Shown piece by piece: positions 17,057 through 25,582 of a stretch of DNA of 64,000 nucleotides (position 1 is its first letter; each line of letters opens with the position of its first letter). Source of the stretch: an uncultured Prevotella sp. (GTDB taxonomy: Bacteria; Bacteroidota; Bacteroidia; Bacteroidales; Bacteroidaceae). The DNA is taken from positions 1 to 64,000 of the forward strand of contig CAMNII010000006.1 of NCBI GenBank assembly GCA_946540435.1, read 5' to 3'. A program made the position numbers and the translations under genes. The notes beneath the pieces were generated by a model that was not told the origin of the DNA, searched no databases, and was given only the letters and a program-made list of their open reading frames with translations.

Positions 17057-17527
17057 TTATATCTCAGACGTTCCGAAGAGCCGTTCTTTCACGGTGGCCT
17101 CATCAGAGCCCTGGGCGACAACGAGGAAGATGGTGTCGTCGCCGGCTATCGTCCCGAGTATTTCGGGGATGTCGCTGTTGTCGATGTTATAGGCCAACGA
17201 ACTGGCATAGCCGGGACGCGTCTTCATCACAACGATGTTTCCGGAGAAATGGATAGAGAGAAAACCGGAGGCTCGCATGGCCTCATGATTGGAAAGAGGG
17301 CTGTGTACGCGCCGGTAGAGTGTCTCGCTCGGCAGCACGTACACATACCTGCCGTCTGACTTCGCCGTCTTGACTACTTTCAGCAGCTTCATGTCGCGGC
17401 TCAGCGTTGCCTGGGTGATGGCATACCCCTCTGCCCGGAGCGCCCGGAGCACTTCGTCCTGCGACCCCAGCTCCTGGCTGGTGATTATTTTCTTCAGCGT
17501 GTCAAGACGCGTCGTCTTTGTCTTCAT
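17057..17527 (-). CDS. argR: Arginine repressor ArgR
   Basis: Arginine-responsive transcriptional regulator of 156 residues. The start at 17527 (MKTKTTRLDTLKKIITSQEL) is preferred because upstream in-frame codons overlap the preceding gene and lack family character. The N-terminal winged helix (1-75) includes SQDEVLRALRAEGYAITQATLSRDMK, seen here as SQDEVLRALRAEGYAIT then QATLSRDMKLLKVV. The C-terminal oligomerisation and arginine-binding domain has RPGYASSLAYNID and GTIAGDDTIFLVV, with the Asp-Asp pair that contacts arginine. It ends a three-gene operon after the DUF4923 gene (25 nt gap) and the Bax inhibitor-1 gene. Confidence 0.93.
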   Translation of the reverse strand: MKTKTTRLDTLKKIITSQELGSQDEVLRALRAEGYAITQATLSRDMKLLKVVKTAKSDGRYVYVLPSETLYRRVHSPLSNHEAMRASGFLSIHFSGNIVVMKTRPGYASSLAYNIDNSDIPEILGTIAGDDTIFLVVAQGSDEATVKERLFGTSEI

Positions 17528-17552
17528 CGCGATTTTCAATCTCTCAAAGAGT

Positions 17553-18266
17553 CTATCGGCCCAGGTCGAAGCCCAGACGGATACCTTCGTAGTTCTTACT
17601 GATCTCGCCAATAGTCTGCAGCTCGGTGTTGCCACTCAGCGCTGCGGCAGTCTGGATGAGGGTGAGGAGCTTCTTCGACTCGAAGAGCAGGCTCAGACCC
17701 GTGGTCGACCCTTTCACGTAGCCGGGCAGCTGGAAAAGCAGTGTCTGGAGTGTCAGCGTTCCCTGAGCCTCATCGAAGGCGTAGGTGCCGCTGAGTTTCT
17801 TTCCGGCAAGGGTCATCGCGAAGGATTTGTCCTCGTTGAGTGTCAGCTGGGTGTTGGCGGCTGTGATGCCTACGCTCTTGTAGTAGCCGGCCATCTTCTC
17901 TTTCACCTGCGAGGCAGCCACCTCGCCGCCGGCCTTGGCCAGCAGGTTGTCGGACGTAAAGGCTACGCCAGGCTGCACATATTTCCATGTGCCTTGGAGT
18001 TGTGCTTCTGTCACTTTGTCAGTGCCGAGTACGCTGCCAAGGATATTCCCCAGCGCGTCGCCGTTGGTGATGGCGCCGAGCACATTGCCCAGGACGTTTG
18101 TTCCGTTGTTACCAGTGTTGGTTGTCGTGGTGGTCTGTCCGTTGCCGGTGGTAGCGCCCTGCAACACCTGTCCCAAGGCTGCCGTTCCAAGTGTGGAGGC
18201 AACCGTTCCGCAGCCCGTCAGGGCTACTGCTGCCATGACGGCAAGCATGATGTTTGTTCGTTTCAT
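17553..18266 (-). CDS. DUF4923-family lipoprotein
   Basis: A 237-residue lipoprotein conserved in Bacteroidales and of unknown function. Signal MKRTNIMLAVMAAVALTGC gives a lipidated Cys19. A Thr/Asn/Gly-rich linker follows. The compact C-terminal domain has LQGTWKYVQPGVAFTSDN, LTLNEDKSFAMTLAGKKLSG and TYAFDEAQGTLTLQ, a lipocalin-like set of beta strands. It sits between the Bax-inhibitor gene (17 nt upstream) and argR (25 nt downstream) in one operon. Confidence 0.82.
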   Translation of the reverse strand: MKRTNIMLAVMAAVALTGCGTVASTLGTAALGQVLQGATTGNGQTTTTTNTGNNGTNVLGNVLGAITNGDALGNILGSVLGTDKVTEAQLQGTWKYVQPGVAFTSDNLLAKAGGEVAASQVKEKMAGYYKSVGITAANTQLTLNEDKSFAMTLAGKKLSGTYAFDEAQGTLTLQTLLFQLPGYVKGSTTGLSLLFESKKLLTLIQTAAALSGNTELQTIGEISKNYEGIRLGFDLGR

Positions 18267-18283
18267 TATATAAGAATTATGTA

Positions 18284-19000
18284 TTACTCATTTCGACTGC
18301 CGAAGATGCGGAGCATATAGAGGAAAAGGTTGATAAAGTCGAGATACAACTCCAGTGCACCGAGCAGGGCCAGCTTCTGTGAGGTCTCGCTCATGTCGTA
18401 CTGCTGTGCCAGCATCACCTTGATTTTCTGGGTGTCCCAGGCTGTCAGGCCTACGAACACCAGAACGCCGATGTAGCTCAGTACCAATTCCAATCCGCTG
18501 CTCTTGATGAAGAGGTTAACCACGGTGGCGATAATCAGTCCGATGAGGGCCATGAACAGAATGCCTCCCATCTTGCTCAGGTCCCGACGCGTGGTATAGC
18601 CGACAAAGGCCATGGCAGCGAACGTGCCGGCAGTGATGAAGAACACCTTTCCGATAGAGCTCATCGTATAGACGACGAAGATGCTCGAGAAGGTCACTCC
18701 CGTGAGCGCTGAATAAAGGATGAAAAGCAGTGTCGCCGTGGTCAGCGAGAGTCTGTTGATGGCTCCCGAGATAGCAAACACCAGTGCCAACTCGGCGAAA
18801 AGCAGGCCGATGATGAGCCAATGATGACTATAAAGCGTCAGCAACAAGTTGGGCGATGAGGCCACGCCATAGGCCGTCAGACCCGTGATGCACAGGGCCA
18901 TCGCCATCCACACATATACTTTCCGCATCAGGGCGGGGAAAGCCAAGGAGAACGCTTCGCCGCGCTCCAAGGCATAATCGTCAAAATCACGTATATTCAT
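18284..19000 (-). CDS. Bax inhibitor-1/YccA family membrane protein
   Basis: An inner membrane protein of 238 residues with seven hydrophobic segments. Family marks are FALMRKVYVWMA-like helix 1 (FPALMRKVYVWMAMALCITG), SALTGVTFSSIF, ITAGTFAAMAFVGYTT and the late acidic pair in GLTAWDTQKIK. Relatives act in membrane stress and calcium-leak or protease modulation; the specific role here is unknown. First gene of the operon with DUF4923 and argR, read from the promoter at 19073-19104. Confidence 0.9.
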   Translation of the reverse strand: MNIRDFDDYALERGEAFSLAFPALMRKVYVWMAMALCITGLTAYGVASSPNLLLTLYSHHWLIIGLLFAELALVFAISGAINRLSLTTATLLFILYSALTGVTFSSIFVVYTMSSIGKVFFITAGTFAAMAFVGYTTRRDLSKMGGILFMALIGLIIATVVNLFIKSSGLELVLSYIGVLVFVGLTAWDTQKIKVMLAQQYDMSETSQKLALLGALELYLDFINLFLYMLRIFGSRNE

Positions 19001-19072
19001 AATCGCTAATGCTTATATTGATTTCGTATTCTCTTGCAGGCTTGTCATGAAAACCGCCTGTTTCCGAAGATG

Positions 19073-19104
19073 CAAAGATAATGCCTTTTCTCGATATTTA
19101 CAAA
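19073..19104 (-). promoter_or_regulatory. Promoter of the Bax inhibitor-1/DUF4923/argR operon
   Basis: Minus-strand TTTG (19101-19104), 20 nt, TATCTTTG (19073-19080). It lies in the divergent region shared with ruvB. Confidence 0.75.
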
Positions 19105-19165
19105 AAAAAACGGAATATTTATGCTTTTTTCATCCTTATTATTTCTTCTTTCGTCTTTTTATTAC

Positions 19166-19173
19166 TACCTTTG
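19166..19173 (+). promoter_or_regulatory. -7 box of the ruvB promoter
   Basis: TACCTTTG 34 nt before the chosen ruvB ATG at 19207. It rules out the in-frame ATG at 19081. No clear -33 TTTG is present. Confidence 0.6.
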
Positions 19174-19206
19174 CACAACAATCCACAAAGCATCATACTA
19201 TCGGCA

Positions 19207-20241
19207 ATGAACGACGATTTCGATATCAGACAGGAAAGCTACAAGAAAAACGAACGCGACTTCGAAAACGCGCTGCGACCACTCCGGTTTACGGACTTTG
19301 CCGGACAGAAGAAAGTCGTAGAAAACCTCGAAGTGTTCGTTGAAGCTGCCAAATACCGCGGGGAGCCCCTCGACCACACCCTACTCCACGGTCCCCCGGG
19401 ATTAGGGAAAACGACACTCTCGAACATCATCGCCAACGAGCTCGGCGTGGGATTTAAAATCACCAGCGGACCAGTGCTCGACAAGCCCGGCGACCTTGCG
19501 GGAATCCTCACCTCGCTCGAGCCCAACGACGTGCTCTTCATCGACGAGATCCACCGCCTCTCACCCGTCGTCGAGGAATACCTCTACTCCGCCATGGAGG
19601 ACTACCGCATCGACATCATGATTGACAAGGGACCGTCGGCACGCTCCATACAGATTGACCTCAACCCCTTCACCATGATTGGTGCCACCACACGTAGCGG
19701 ACTGCTCACCGCCCCCCTGCGCGCACGCTTCGGCATCAACCTCCACCTGGAATACTACGAGCCCGAAATCCTTACGCACATCATCCAACGGTCGGCAGGC
19801 ATCCTCAATGTGCCCATCGACGAAGAGGCAGCCTATGAGATAGCACGGCGCTCACGCGGTACGCCACGTATCGCCAACGCCCTGTTGCGCCGCGTCCGCG
19901 ACTTCGCACAAGTGAAAGGCAACGGACGCATCACGCAGGACATCGCCGTCGTCGCACTCCATGCCCTGAACATCGACCAGTACGGACTCGACGAAATCGA
20001 CAACAAGATTCTCCTCACCATCATCGACAAGTTCCGCGGAGGACCCGTCGGACTGTCTACCATCGCCACCGCCATTGGCGAGGATACCGGCACCATCGAG
20101 GAGGTATACGAGCCTTTCCTCATCATGGAAGGTTTCATCAAGCGAACACCTCGCGGCCGAATGGCCACCAAGCTGGCCTACGAACACCTGGGCCGCAACC
20201 CCTACAGCGGCAACATCATGGAGCCCGGCCTTTTTGAGTGA
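19207..20241 (+). CDS. ruvB: Holliday junction branch migration helicase RuvB
   Basis: AAA+ ATPase motor that drives Holliday junction branch migration with RuvA. It starts at 19207 ([10 protein letters not shown]); the longer frame overlaps the promoter. Walker [10 protein letters not shown], Walker B FIDEIHRL, sensor 1 GATTR and the arginine-finger region LRARFGI are all present. The C-terminal winged helix ends with [16 protein letters not shown]. 344 residues is the usual size. ruvA and ruvC are not adjacent, as is common in Bacteroidota. Confidence 0.97.
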   Translation: MNDDFDIRQESYKKNERDFENALRPLRFTDFAGQKKVVENLEVFVEAAKYRGEPLDHTLLHGPPGLGKTTLSNIIANELGVGFKITSGPVLDKPGDLAGILTSLEPNDVLFIDEIHRLSPVVEEYLYSAMEDYRIDIMIDKGPSARSIQIDLNPFTMIGATTRSGLLTAPLRARFGINLHLEYYEPEILTHIIQRSAGILNVPIDEEAAYEIARRSRGTPRIANALLRRVRDFAQVKGNGRITQDIAVVALHALNIDQYGLDEIDNKILLTIIDKFRGGPVGLSTIATAIGEDTGTIEEVYEPFLIMEGFIKRTPRGRMATKLAYEHLGRNPYSGNIMEPGLFE

Positions 20242-20292
20242 TCACGAATGTAATCAGACTGCATGTAGGAGCGTAGCCTTCAAAGAGCAGAT

Positions 20293-20334
20293 AATAGTAA
20301 AAGCCCAGCACTGCGGTGCCGGGCTTTTACTATT
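20293..20334. terminator. Bidirectional terminator between ruvB and kbl
   Basis: Long hairpin with arms AATAGTAAAAGCCC/GGGCTTTTACTATT plus GCAC/GTGC, with one internal mismatch. It is A-rich on the 5' side and T-rich on the 3' side, so it can act on both strands. It lies between two convergent genes. Confidence 0.8.
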
Positions 20335-20409
20335 CATGTCCGTTTTTACTGTTTCAATTGAAAAGACTAATCAGACTCTCCTCCCTTCGGGAGGGGCAGG
20401 GGGTGAGTC

Positions 20410-21597
20410 TTATTTCAGCACACCGAGCTCTTTGCCCACCTTGATGAAGGCAGCGATACACTTGTCGAGCTGTTCACGGGTATGGCCGGCAGAGAGCTGC
20501 ACACGGATGCGGGCTTCGCCCTTGGGCACGACGGGATAGTAGAAGCCGGTGACGTAGATGCCTTCCTCCTGCATCTTGGCAGCATAGACCTGTGAGAGCT
20601 TGGCATCGTAGAGCATCACGGCGCAGATGGCACTCTGCGTAGGTTTGATGTCGAAGCCGGCAGCCATCATCTTGTCGCGGAAATAGTTGACATTCTCCAC
20701 GAGGCGATCGTGCAGTTCGTCACTCTCCTTGAGCATTTTGAACACTTCGAGCGAGGCACCGATGATGCAGGGAGCCAGGGAGTTGCTGAACAGATAGGGA
20801 CGTGAGCGTTGACGAAGCAGGTCGATGATCTCCTTGCGGCCGGTAGTGAAGCCGCCCAGGGCGCCGCCGAAGGCCTTGCCTAGCGTACCGGTGTAGATAT
20901 CTACACGGCCATAGGTGTCATAGAACTCGCTGACGCCATGGCCGGTCTTGCCGACGACACCGGCGGAGTGGCTCTCGTCGACCATGACGAGGGCGTCGTA
21001 TTTCTCAGCCAGGTCGCAAATCTTGTCCACAGGAGCAACATTGCCGTCCATAGAGAACACGCCATCGGTGACGATGATTCGGAAGCGTTGCTCTTGCGCC
21101 TCCTGCAGGCATTTCTCGAGTTCATCCATATTGGCATTGGCATAACGGTAGCGCTTAGCCTTGCAGAGACGAACGCCGTCGATGATCGAGGCATGGTTCA
21201 GGGCGTCGGAGATGATGGCGTCGTCAGCGGTCAGCAGCGGTTCGAACACGCCCCCGTTGGCATCGAAGCAAGCAGCATAGAGGATGGTGTCCTCGGTATG
21301 GAAATACTCCGAGATGGCCTGCTCGAGCTGTTTGTGCACATCCTGCGTGCCACAGATAAAACGCACGCTGGACATACCAAAGCCGCGCTCGTCCATCATA
21401 CGCTTCGAAGCCTCGATGAGGCGCGGATTGTCTGACAGTCCGAGATAGTTGTTGGCACAGAAGTTCAGCACTTCCTTTCCGGCCACCTGGATGGCTGCCC
21501 GCTGGGGGCTTTCGATGAGGCGCTCTTCCTTATAGAGGCCAGCCTCACGGATTTCTGACAGCGTCTGCTGCAGATGCTCTTTGATTTTTCCGTACAT
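20410..21597 (-). CDS. kbl: Glycine C-acetyltransferase (2-amino-3-ketobutyrate CoA ligase)
   Basis: PLP enzyme that converts 2-amino-3-ketobutyrate and CoA to glycine and acetyl-CoA, the second step of threonine catabolism. Recognisable segments are LNFCANNYLGLSDNP, FICGTQDVHKQLE, the YAACFDANGGVFEPL region, VMVDESHSAGVVG (PLP-contacting Asp and His) and the Schiff-base Lys in TGTLGKAFGGALGG. 395 residues is typical. It is divergent from the threonine dehydrogenase gene, with ~165 bp between their starts. That layout fits joint control of the pathway. Confidence 0.96.
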   Translation of the reverse strand: MYGKIKEHLQQTLSEIREAGLYKEERLIESPQRAAIQVAGKEVLNFCANNYLGLSDNPRLIEASKRMMDERGFGMSSVRFICGTQDVHKQLEQAISEYFHTEDTILYAACFDANGGVFEPLLTADDAIISDALNHASIIDGVRLCKAKRYRYANANMDELEKCLQEAQEQRFRIIVTDGVFSMDGNVAPVDKICDLAEKYDALVMVDESHSAGVVGKTGHGVSEFYDTYGRVDIYTGTLGKAFGGALGGFTTGRKEIIDLLRQRSRPYLFSNSLAPCIIGASLEVFKMLKESDELHDRLVENVNYFRDKMMAAGFDIKPTQSAICAVMLYDAKLSQVYAAKMQEEGIYVTGFYYPVVPKGEARIRVQLSAGHTREQLDKCIAAFIKVGKELGVLK

Positions 21598-21639
21598 ACT
21601 AGTTGTATTAGAATTAGATTGTTTATTGTTCTTTCATGG

Positions 21640-21647
21640 CAAAGGTA
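21640..21647 (-). promoter_or_regulatory. -7 box of the kbl promoter
   Basis: Minus-strand TACCTTTG 43 nt before the kbl ATG. No convincing -33 partner was found in the A/T-rich divergent region. Confidence 0.55.
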
Positions 21648-21762
21648 GCGCTTTTTTAGATAAAAAATATAATTTTAGAGAAAAAAAGTTCGCTCATATC
21701 AGTTTTTTTTAGTTATTTTGCATTTCGTAATAAAAACCACTCTTATTTCATCTAAACAAATA

Positions 21763-22725
21763 ATGAAAAATATCTTGGTGATTGGAGCTACCGGACAAAT
21801 TGGTTCGGAACTCACCATGGAACTACGCAAGCGCTACGGCGGCGAACACGTCGTAGCCGGTTACATCACAGGAGCCGAGCCAAAGGGCGAACTGCTGGAG
21901 AGCGGACCCTCAGAACTCGCCGACGTGACGAACGGTCAGCAGATTGCCGACGTCGTCAAGAAACACAACATCGACACCATCTACAATCTCGCAGCCCTAC
22001 TCTCCGTCGTTGCCGAACACAAGCCCCTGTTGGCTTGGCACATCGGCATCGACGGCCTGCTGAACATCCTTGAGGTAGCACGTGAGAACCACTGCGCCGT
22101 ATTCACACCCAGCTCTATCGGCTCGTTCGGGCCGGAGACACCACACGTGATGACGCCACAGGACACCATCCAGCGCCCACGCACCATCTACGGCGTCTCG
22201 AAGGTCACTACCGAACTACTGTCCGAGTACTATCACCACAAATACGGCGTCGACACCCGCTCCGTGCGCTTCCCTGGCATCATCTCCTATGTGACGCCTC
22301 CCGGCGGTGGCACCACCGACTATGCTGTCGACATCTACTATTATGCCGTACGCGGTGAGAAGTTCATCTGTCCTATCCCCGAGGGCACCCTCATGGACAT
22401 GATGTACATGCCTGACGCCCTGCATGCCGCCATCCAGCTGATGGAAGCCGACCCCACACGCCTCATCCATCATAACGGCTTCAACGTTGCCGCCATGAGT
22501 TTCGCCCCAGAGACCATCTACGCCGAAATCAAGAAACTGCGCCCACAGTTCGAGATGGTCTACGACGTGGATCCGCTGAAGGCTGCCATTGCCAACTCCT
22601 GGCCCGACTGCATGGATGATTCCTGCGCCCGACAGGAATGGGACTGGCGTCCGCAGTACGACCTCCAGTCGATGACCGCCGACATGCTGGATAAGCTCTC
22701 AAAGAAGCTTCAAGTAAGGGCATAA
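21763..22725 (+). CDS. L-threonine 3-dehydrogenase, SDR/epimerase type
   Basis: NAD-dependent oxidation of L-threonine to 2-amino-3-ketobutyrate, feeding the adjacent Kbl. The start at 21763 gives MKNILVIGATGQIGSEL with the Rossmann GxxGxxG motif at the N-terminus. SDR features are TIYNLAALLSVVAEH, FTPSSIGSFGPETP, and the catalytic YGVSKVTTELL (Tyr-x-x-x-Lys). The next segment, RSVRFPGIISYVTPPGGGTTDYAV (seen as RSVRFPGIISY and PPGGGTTDYAVDIYY), is characteristic of the epimerase-like threonine dehydrogenases, not the zinc-type Tdh. 320 residues fits the family. Confidence 0.92.
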   Translation: MKNILVIGATGQIGSELTMELRKRYGGEHVVAGYITGAEPKGELLESGPSELADVTNGQQIADVVKKHNIDTIYNLAALLSVVAEHKPLLAWHIGIDGLLNILEVARENHCAVFTPSSIGSFGPETPHVMTPQDTIQRPRTIYGVSKVTTELLSEYYHHKYGVDTRSVRFPGIISYVTPPGGGTTDYAVDIYYYAVRGEKFICPIPEGTLMDMMYMPDALHAAIQLMEADPTRLIHHNGFNVAAMSFAPETIYAEIKKLRPQFEMVYDVDPLKAAIANSWPDCMDDSCARQEWDWRPQYDLQSMTADMLDKLSKKLQVRA

Positions 22726-22772
22726 GTCCTTCCAACCTTCATCGTAGCATCCAGAAATCAATATTTACGTAA

Positions 22773-22813
22773 TGACCGACCAAAATCGCTTATTTTGGTC
22801 GGTCAACTTTTTC
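22773..22813 (+). terminator. Terminator after the threonine dehydrogenase gene
   Basis: A perfect 14-bp stem (22773-22786 with 22792-22805) and a 5-nt loop, followed by ACTTTTTCTC. It lies 48 nt after the stop codon. Confidence 0.85.
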
Positions 22814-22902
22814 TCTTGTGTTTACCACACCAAAGTGTTGTCAAAAACGCCCCTTGACATTGACAACATATAGCCCAAGTGCCGGTAAACTGCCTTAAAA
22901 CT

Positions 22903-23230
22903 AAAAAAAACATCTGTCCTTATGTTCGTCTGTCTTTAAAAAACATCTGTCCTTATGTTCGTCTGTCATTAAAAACATCTGTCCTTATGTCCGTCTGTTC
23001 GTCTGTCTTTAAAAACGTCTGTCCTTATGTTCGTCTGTCTTTAAAAACATCTGTCCGTCTGTTCTTATGTCCGTCTGTCTTTAAAAACGTCTGCCCTTAT
23101 GTCCGTCTGTTCGTCTGTCTTTAAACCGTCTGTCCTTATGTTCGTCTGTCTTTAAAAACATCTGTCCTTATGTCCGTCTGTCTTAGAAACGTCTGTCCTT
23201 ATGTCCGTCTGTCTTAGAAACGTCTGTACG
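22903..23230. repeat. Tandem array of about ten ~32-bp units
   Basis: Units follow AAAAACRTCTGTCCTTATG then TYCGTCTGTCTTT. There are nine full units and a tenth partial one. Most are 31-33 bp; three carry an extra CGTCTGTT-type octamer and are ~40 bp. Units vary by point changes (ACATCTG or ACGTCTG; TTCG or TCCG; the last ones begin AGAAACG). It fills most of the 655-bp gap between the threonine dehydrogenase terminator and aroC. The repeat has no spacers and no dyad, so it is not CRISPR. A translated plus-strand frame gives only a repetitive peptide. Confidence 0.9.
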
Positions 23231-23242
23231 TATCGTTAAAAT

Positions 23243-23270
23243 TTGAGGGCAGCCAATAAGCTGCCCTCAA
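23243..23270 (-). terminator. Probable terminator of the slyD-aroC operon
   Basis: An 11-bp stem TTGAGGGCAGC/GCTGCCCTCAA with a 6-nt loop. Read on the minus strand it is followed by ATTTTAAC, a short U-tract. It lies ~110 bp after the aroC stop, at the edge of the tandem array. Confidence 0.6.
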
Positions 23271-23379
23271 CCAACACAAAAACTAAACTAGACTTAACTA
23301 AACTAAATCGGGAATTTCTCAACCCCCTCATTGTCGAGTGCAAAATTACTACATCTTTTTCAGATGTGCAAATTTTTCC

Positions 23380-24474
23380 TTAACTATTTTTATTTATCGG
23401 TAAAAAAAAATGTTTTATCGATGTATTTTGTAATAATTTATCCAAAACAACCATAGCCGCGACGGCTTCCACGACGGGGACGGCTCTTGGCAGAACGCAA
23501 GGATCATGGCGTCCGGAGGCCTTCATGACGGTCGGGTTTCCTTCGAGGTCGATGGTGTCTTGTGGTTTCATGATGGTGGGTGTAGGTTTGAAAGCCACTC
23601 GGAAGTATATGGTTTCACCATTTGATATGCCACCTTGTATGCCACCGCTGTTATTGGTAGCAGTATGTCCGTCGGCCTGCCAGAGGTCGTTTTGTTGTGA
23701 GCCCCTCATTGCCACGCCGTTGAAGCCCAGTCCGTAGTCGAAACCTTTGGCGGCGTTGATGCTGAGCATGGCGTGTGCCAGAGCGGCACTCAGCTTGTCG
23801 GCCTCAGGTTCGCCGAGTCCCACCGGGCATCCGGAGATAACACCAGTGATGATGCCACCGATGGAGTCACCGTCGGCCTTCACTTCTTTGACGAGAGCTT
23901 CCATCTCGGCAGCCTTTACCGGATCGGGACACCGCATGGCGTTTTGTTCAGCAAGGGTGAGGTCGTACCGCCGATAGTCGGGGTCGAGGGCGATAGTTCC
24001 CACCTGCGAGGTGTATGCATGGATGCTGACGCCCATCTGCCTGAGTACCAGTTTGGCCAGTGCACCGCCTACCACGCGGCTGATGGTGGTGCGTGCCGAT
24101 GCGCGTCCGCCCCCTCTGTGGTCTCGCGTACCATATTTATTATAGTAGGTATAGTCGGCGTGTGAAGGCCGGAAGAGCGGGCGCAGCGCTTCGTAGTCTT
24201 GGGAGTGGTGGTCGGTATTCCTTACGAGAAAGGCTATCGGTGCCCCTGTCGACCGTCCTTCGAAGATGCCGCTGAGGAACTCCACCTGGTCTGTTTCGCT
24301 TCGCTGTGTGGTGAGCGTACTCTGTCCCGGCCGGCGTCTGTCGAGTTCCTGCTGTACGAAGTCTGTGTCGACAATGATACCTGCCGGCATGCCGTCGACG
24401 ATGCCGCCGATGGCTGGTCCGTGGCTTTCTCCGAAGGTCGTCAGTCGGAAGAGATGTCCGAAGGTGTTGCTCAT
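23380..24474 (-). CDS. aroC: Chorismate synthase
   Basis: Last step of the shikimate pathway, converting EPSP to chorismate with reduced FMN. The start at 24474 gives the canonical N-terminus [20 protein letters not shown]. Further family signatures are [32 protein letters not shown] [16 protein letters not shown], and [16 protein letters not shown] near the C-terminus. 364 residues is normal. The longer frame upstream overlaps slyD and is not used. It follows slyD by 19 nt and is probably co-transcribed. Confidence 0.97.
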   Translation of the reverse strand: MSNTFGHLFRLTTFGESHGPAIGGIVDGMPAGIIVDTDFVQQELDRRRPGQSTLTTQRSETDQVEFLSGIFEGRSTGAPIAFLVRNTDHHSQDYEALRPLFRPSHADYTYYNKYGTRDHRGGGRASARTTISRVVGGALAKLVLRQMGVSIHAYTSQVGTIALDPDYRRYDLTLAEQNAMRCPDPVKAAEMEALVKEVKADGDSIGGIITGVISGCPVGLGEPEADKLSAALAHAMLSINAAKGFDYGLGFNGVAMRGSQQNDLWQADGHTATNNSGGIQGGISNGETIYFRVAFKPTPTIMKPQDTIDLEGNPTVMKASGRHDPCVLPRAVPVVEAVAAMVVLDKLLQNTSIKHFFLPINKNS

Positions 24475-24493
24475 AGTGTTTCGGCTGATGGGG

Positions 24494-25072
24494 TTAGTGG
24501 TGGCAGTGTCCGCAGTGTTTTTTCTCTTTTCCGTTGTCTTCGCAACCGCCGCAATCATCGTCGCAGTTTCCACAGCCACCGCATCCGCCGCATCCGCCGT
24601 TGATGGTACGGAACAGTTCCTCGTCGGTTGCGTCGCGTGTGTCGATGATGACACCGTTGAATTCCAGCTCCTGCCCTGCCAGCGGATGGTTCAGGTCGAT
24701 GACGACCTTATCAGACGTTATCTCTGCGACATGTCCCATGAAGCGGTCGCCCTGCTCATTCTGCAAGGGAATGAAAGCGCCTTGGAAGACGTGTTCCTCG
24801 TCGAATCGTCCATCGACGACGAAGTCGTTGCGATCCATCTCTACGACACGGTTGTCGAAGTATTCGCCATAGGCCTGCTCGGGAGTCAGTGTAAATGCAA
24901 ATTCTTCTCCTTTCTGCAGTGCGCTCACCTGTCGTTCGAATTCGTCGAGGGCCATGCCCAGTCCTGTGATGAACTCGAAAGGTTCGTCGTTGGTGGTCTG
25001 TTCGATAAGGCCCTTGCTGCCGTCCTCTACGGTGTATAGTTTGTAGGCGAGAGTGATGTATTTATGTTCCAT
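24494..25072 (-). CDS. slyD: FKBP-type peptidyl-prolyl isomerase, SlyD-like
   Basis: Folding helper and metal-binding protein of the cytoplasm. Residues 1-70 and 130-150 form the FKBP fold ([13 protein letters not shown] [42 protein letters not shown]). The insert-in-flap domain lies between, with [20 protein letters not shown], and [14 protein letters not shown] follows. The last ~35 residues are very Cys/Gly/His-rich ([18 protein letters not shown], then KKHCGHCHH), a predicted nickel/zinc tail. Good length at 192 residues. First gene before aroC. Confidence 0.92.
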   Translation of the reverse strand: MEHKYITLAYKLYTVEDGSKGLIEQTTNDEPFEFITGLGMALDEFERQVSALQKGEEFAFTLTPEQAYGEYFDNRVVEMDRNDFVVDGRFDEEHVFQGAFIPLQNEQGDRFMGHVAEITSDKVVIDLNHPLAGQELEFNGVIIDTRDATDEELFRTINGGCGGCGGCGNCDDDCGGCEDNGKEKKHCGHCHH

Positions 25073-25168
25073 AATTCTTAGATGTCGAGATATGAAAATG
25101 TCTTCGACTGCAAAATTAGTTTATTTTTTCTGAATGACAAAGCGTTTAGTGTGTTTTTCGGGAAATGA

Positions 25169-25200
25169 TTTGGTTTTTTCTATGATTTTGACTACCTTTG
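25169..25200 (+). promoter_or_regulatory. Promoter of the DUF59-lpxH gene run
   Basis: TTTG at 25169-25172, 20 nt, TACCTTTG at 25193-25200. A complete Bacteroidetes consensus; it places the start site after the in-frame ATG at 25134 and supports the ATG at 25233. Confidence 0.8.
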
Positions 25201-25232
25201 TGCCCATAATAGATAAGGATACAGAAGAAGCA

Positions 25233-25553
25233 ATGACTCAAGAAGAGAAGACGAAAATAGAGGAGCGTATCGTCGACGTGCTCAAGACGGTCTACGACCC
25301 GGAGATACCTGTCGACGTATGGAACCTCGGCATGATATACCGTATAGAAGTCAACGACGACCACTCTGCCGAGCTCGACATGACGTTCACCGCCCCGAAC
25401 TGTCCTGCTGCCGACTTTATTCTGGAAGATGTGCGCACGAAGGTAGAGAGCGTTGAGGGCATCACGCAGGCCACCGTCAATCTGGTGTTCGAACCCGAAT
25501 GGGATCAGAGCATGATGTCGGAGGAGGCCCGCGTGGAGTTGGGATTCGACTAA
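25233..25553 (+). CDS. MIP18/DUF59-family Fe-S assembly protein
   Basis: A small cytoplasmic protein of 106 residues, predicted to help iron-sulfur cluster assembly or delivery (SufT/PaaD-like). Family marks are LKTVYDPEIPVDVWNLGMIY, where DPE(I/L)xV is the conserved motif. They also include the TFTAPNCPAADFILEDV segment with the conserved cysteine, and VNLVFEPEWDQSMMSEEAR near the end. The start at 25233 is supported by the promoter. lpxH follows after 29 nt. Confidence 0.9.
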   Translation: MTQEEKTKIEERIVDVLKTVYDPEIPVDVWNLGMIYRIEVNDDHSAELDMTFTAPNCPAADFILEDVRTKVESVEGITQATVNLVFEPEWDQSMMSEEARVELGFD

Positions 25554-25582
25554 GTAATTGATAGTTGGTAATTGAAATTCCT

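Noticed and set aside
22879..23124. Plus-strand coding sequence of ~81 residues through the tandem array
   Set aside because: Its peptide is just the translated repeat, it has no promoter or ribosome site, and the array units vary in length not divisible by three.
22903..23230. CRISPR array
   Set aside because: The ~32-bp units follow each other without unique spacers, and there are no cas genes nearby.
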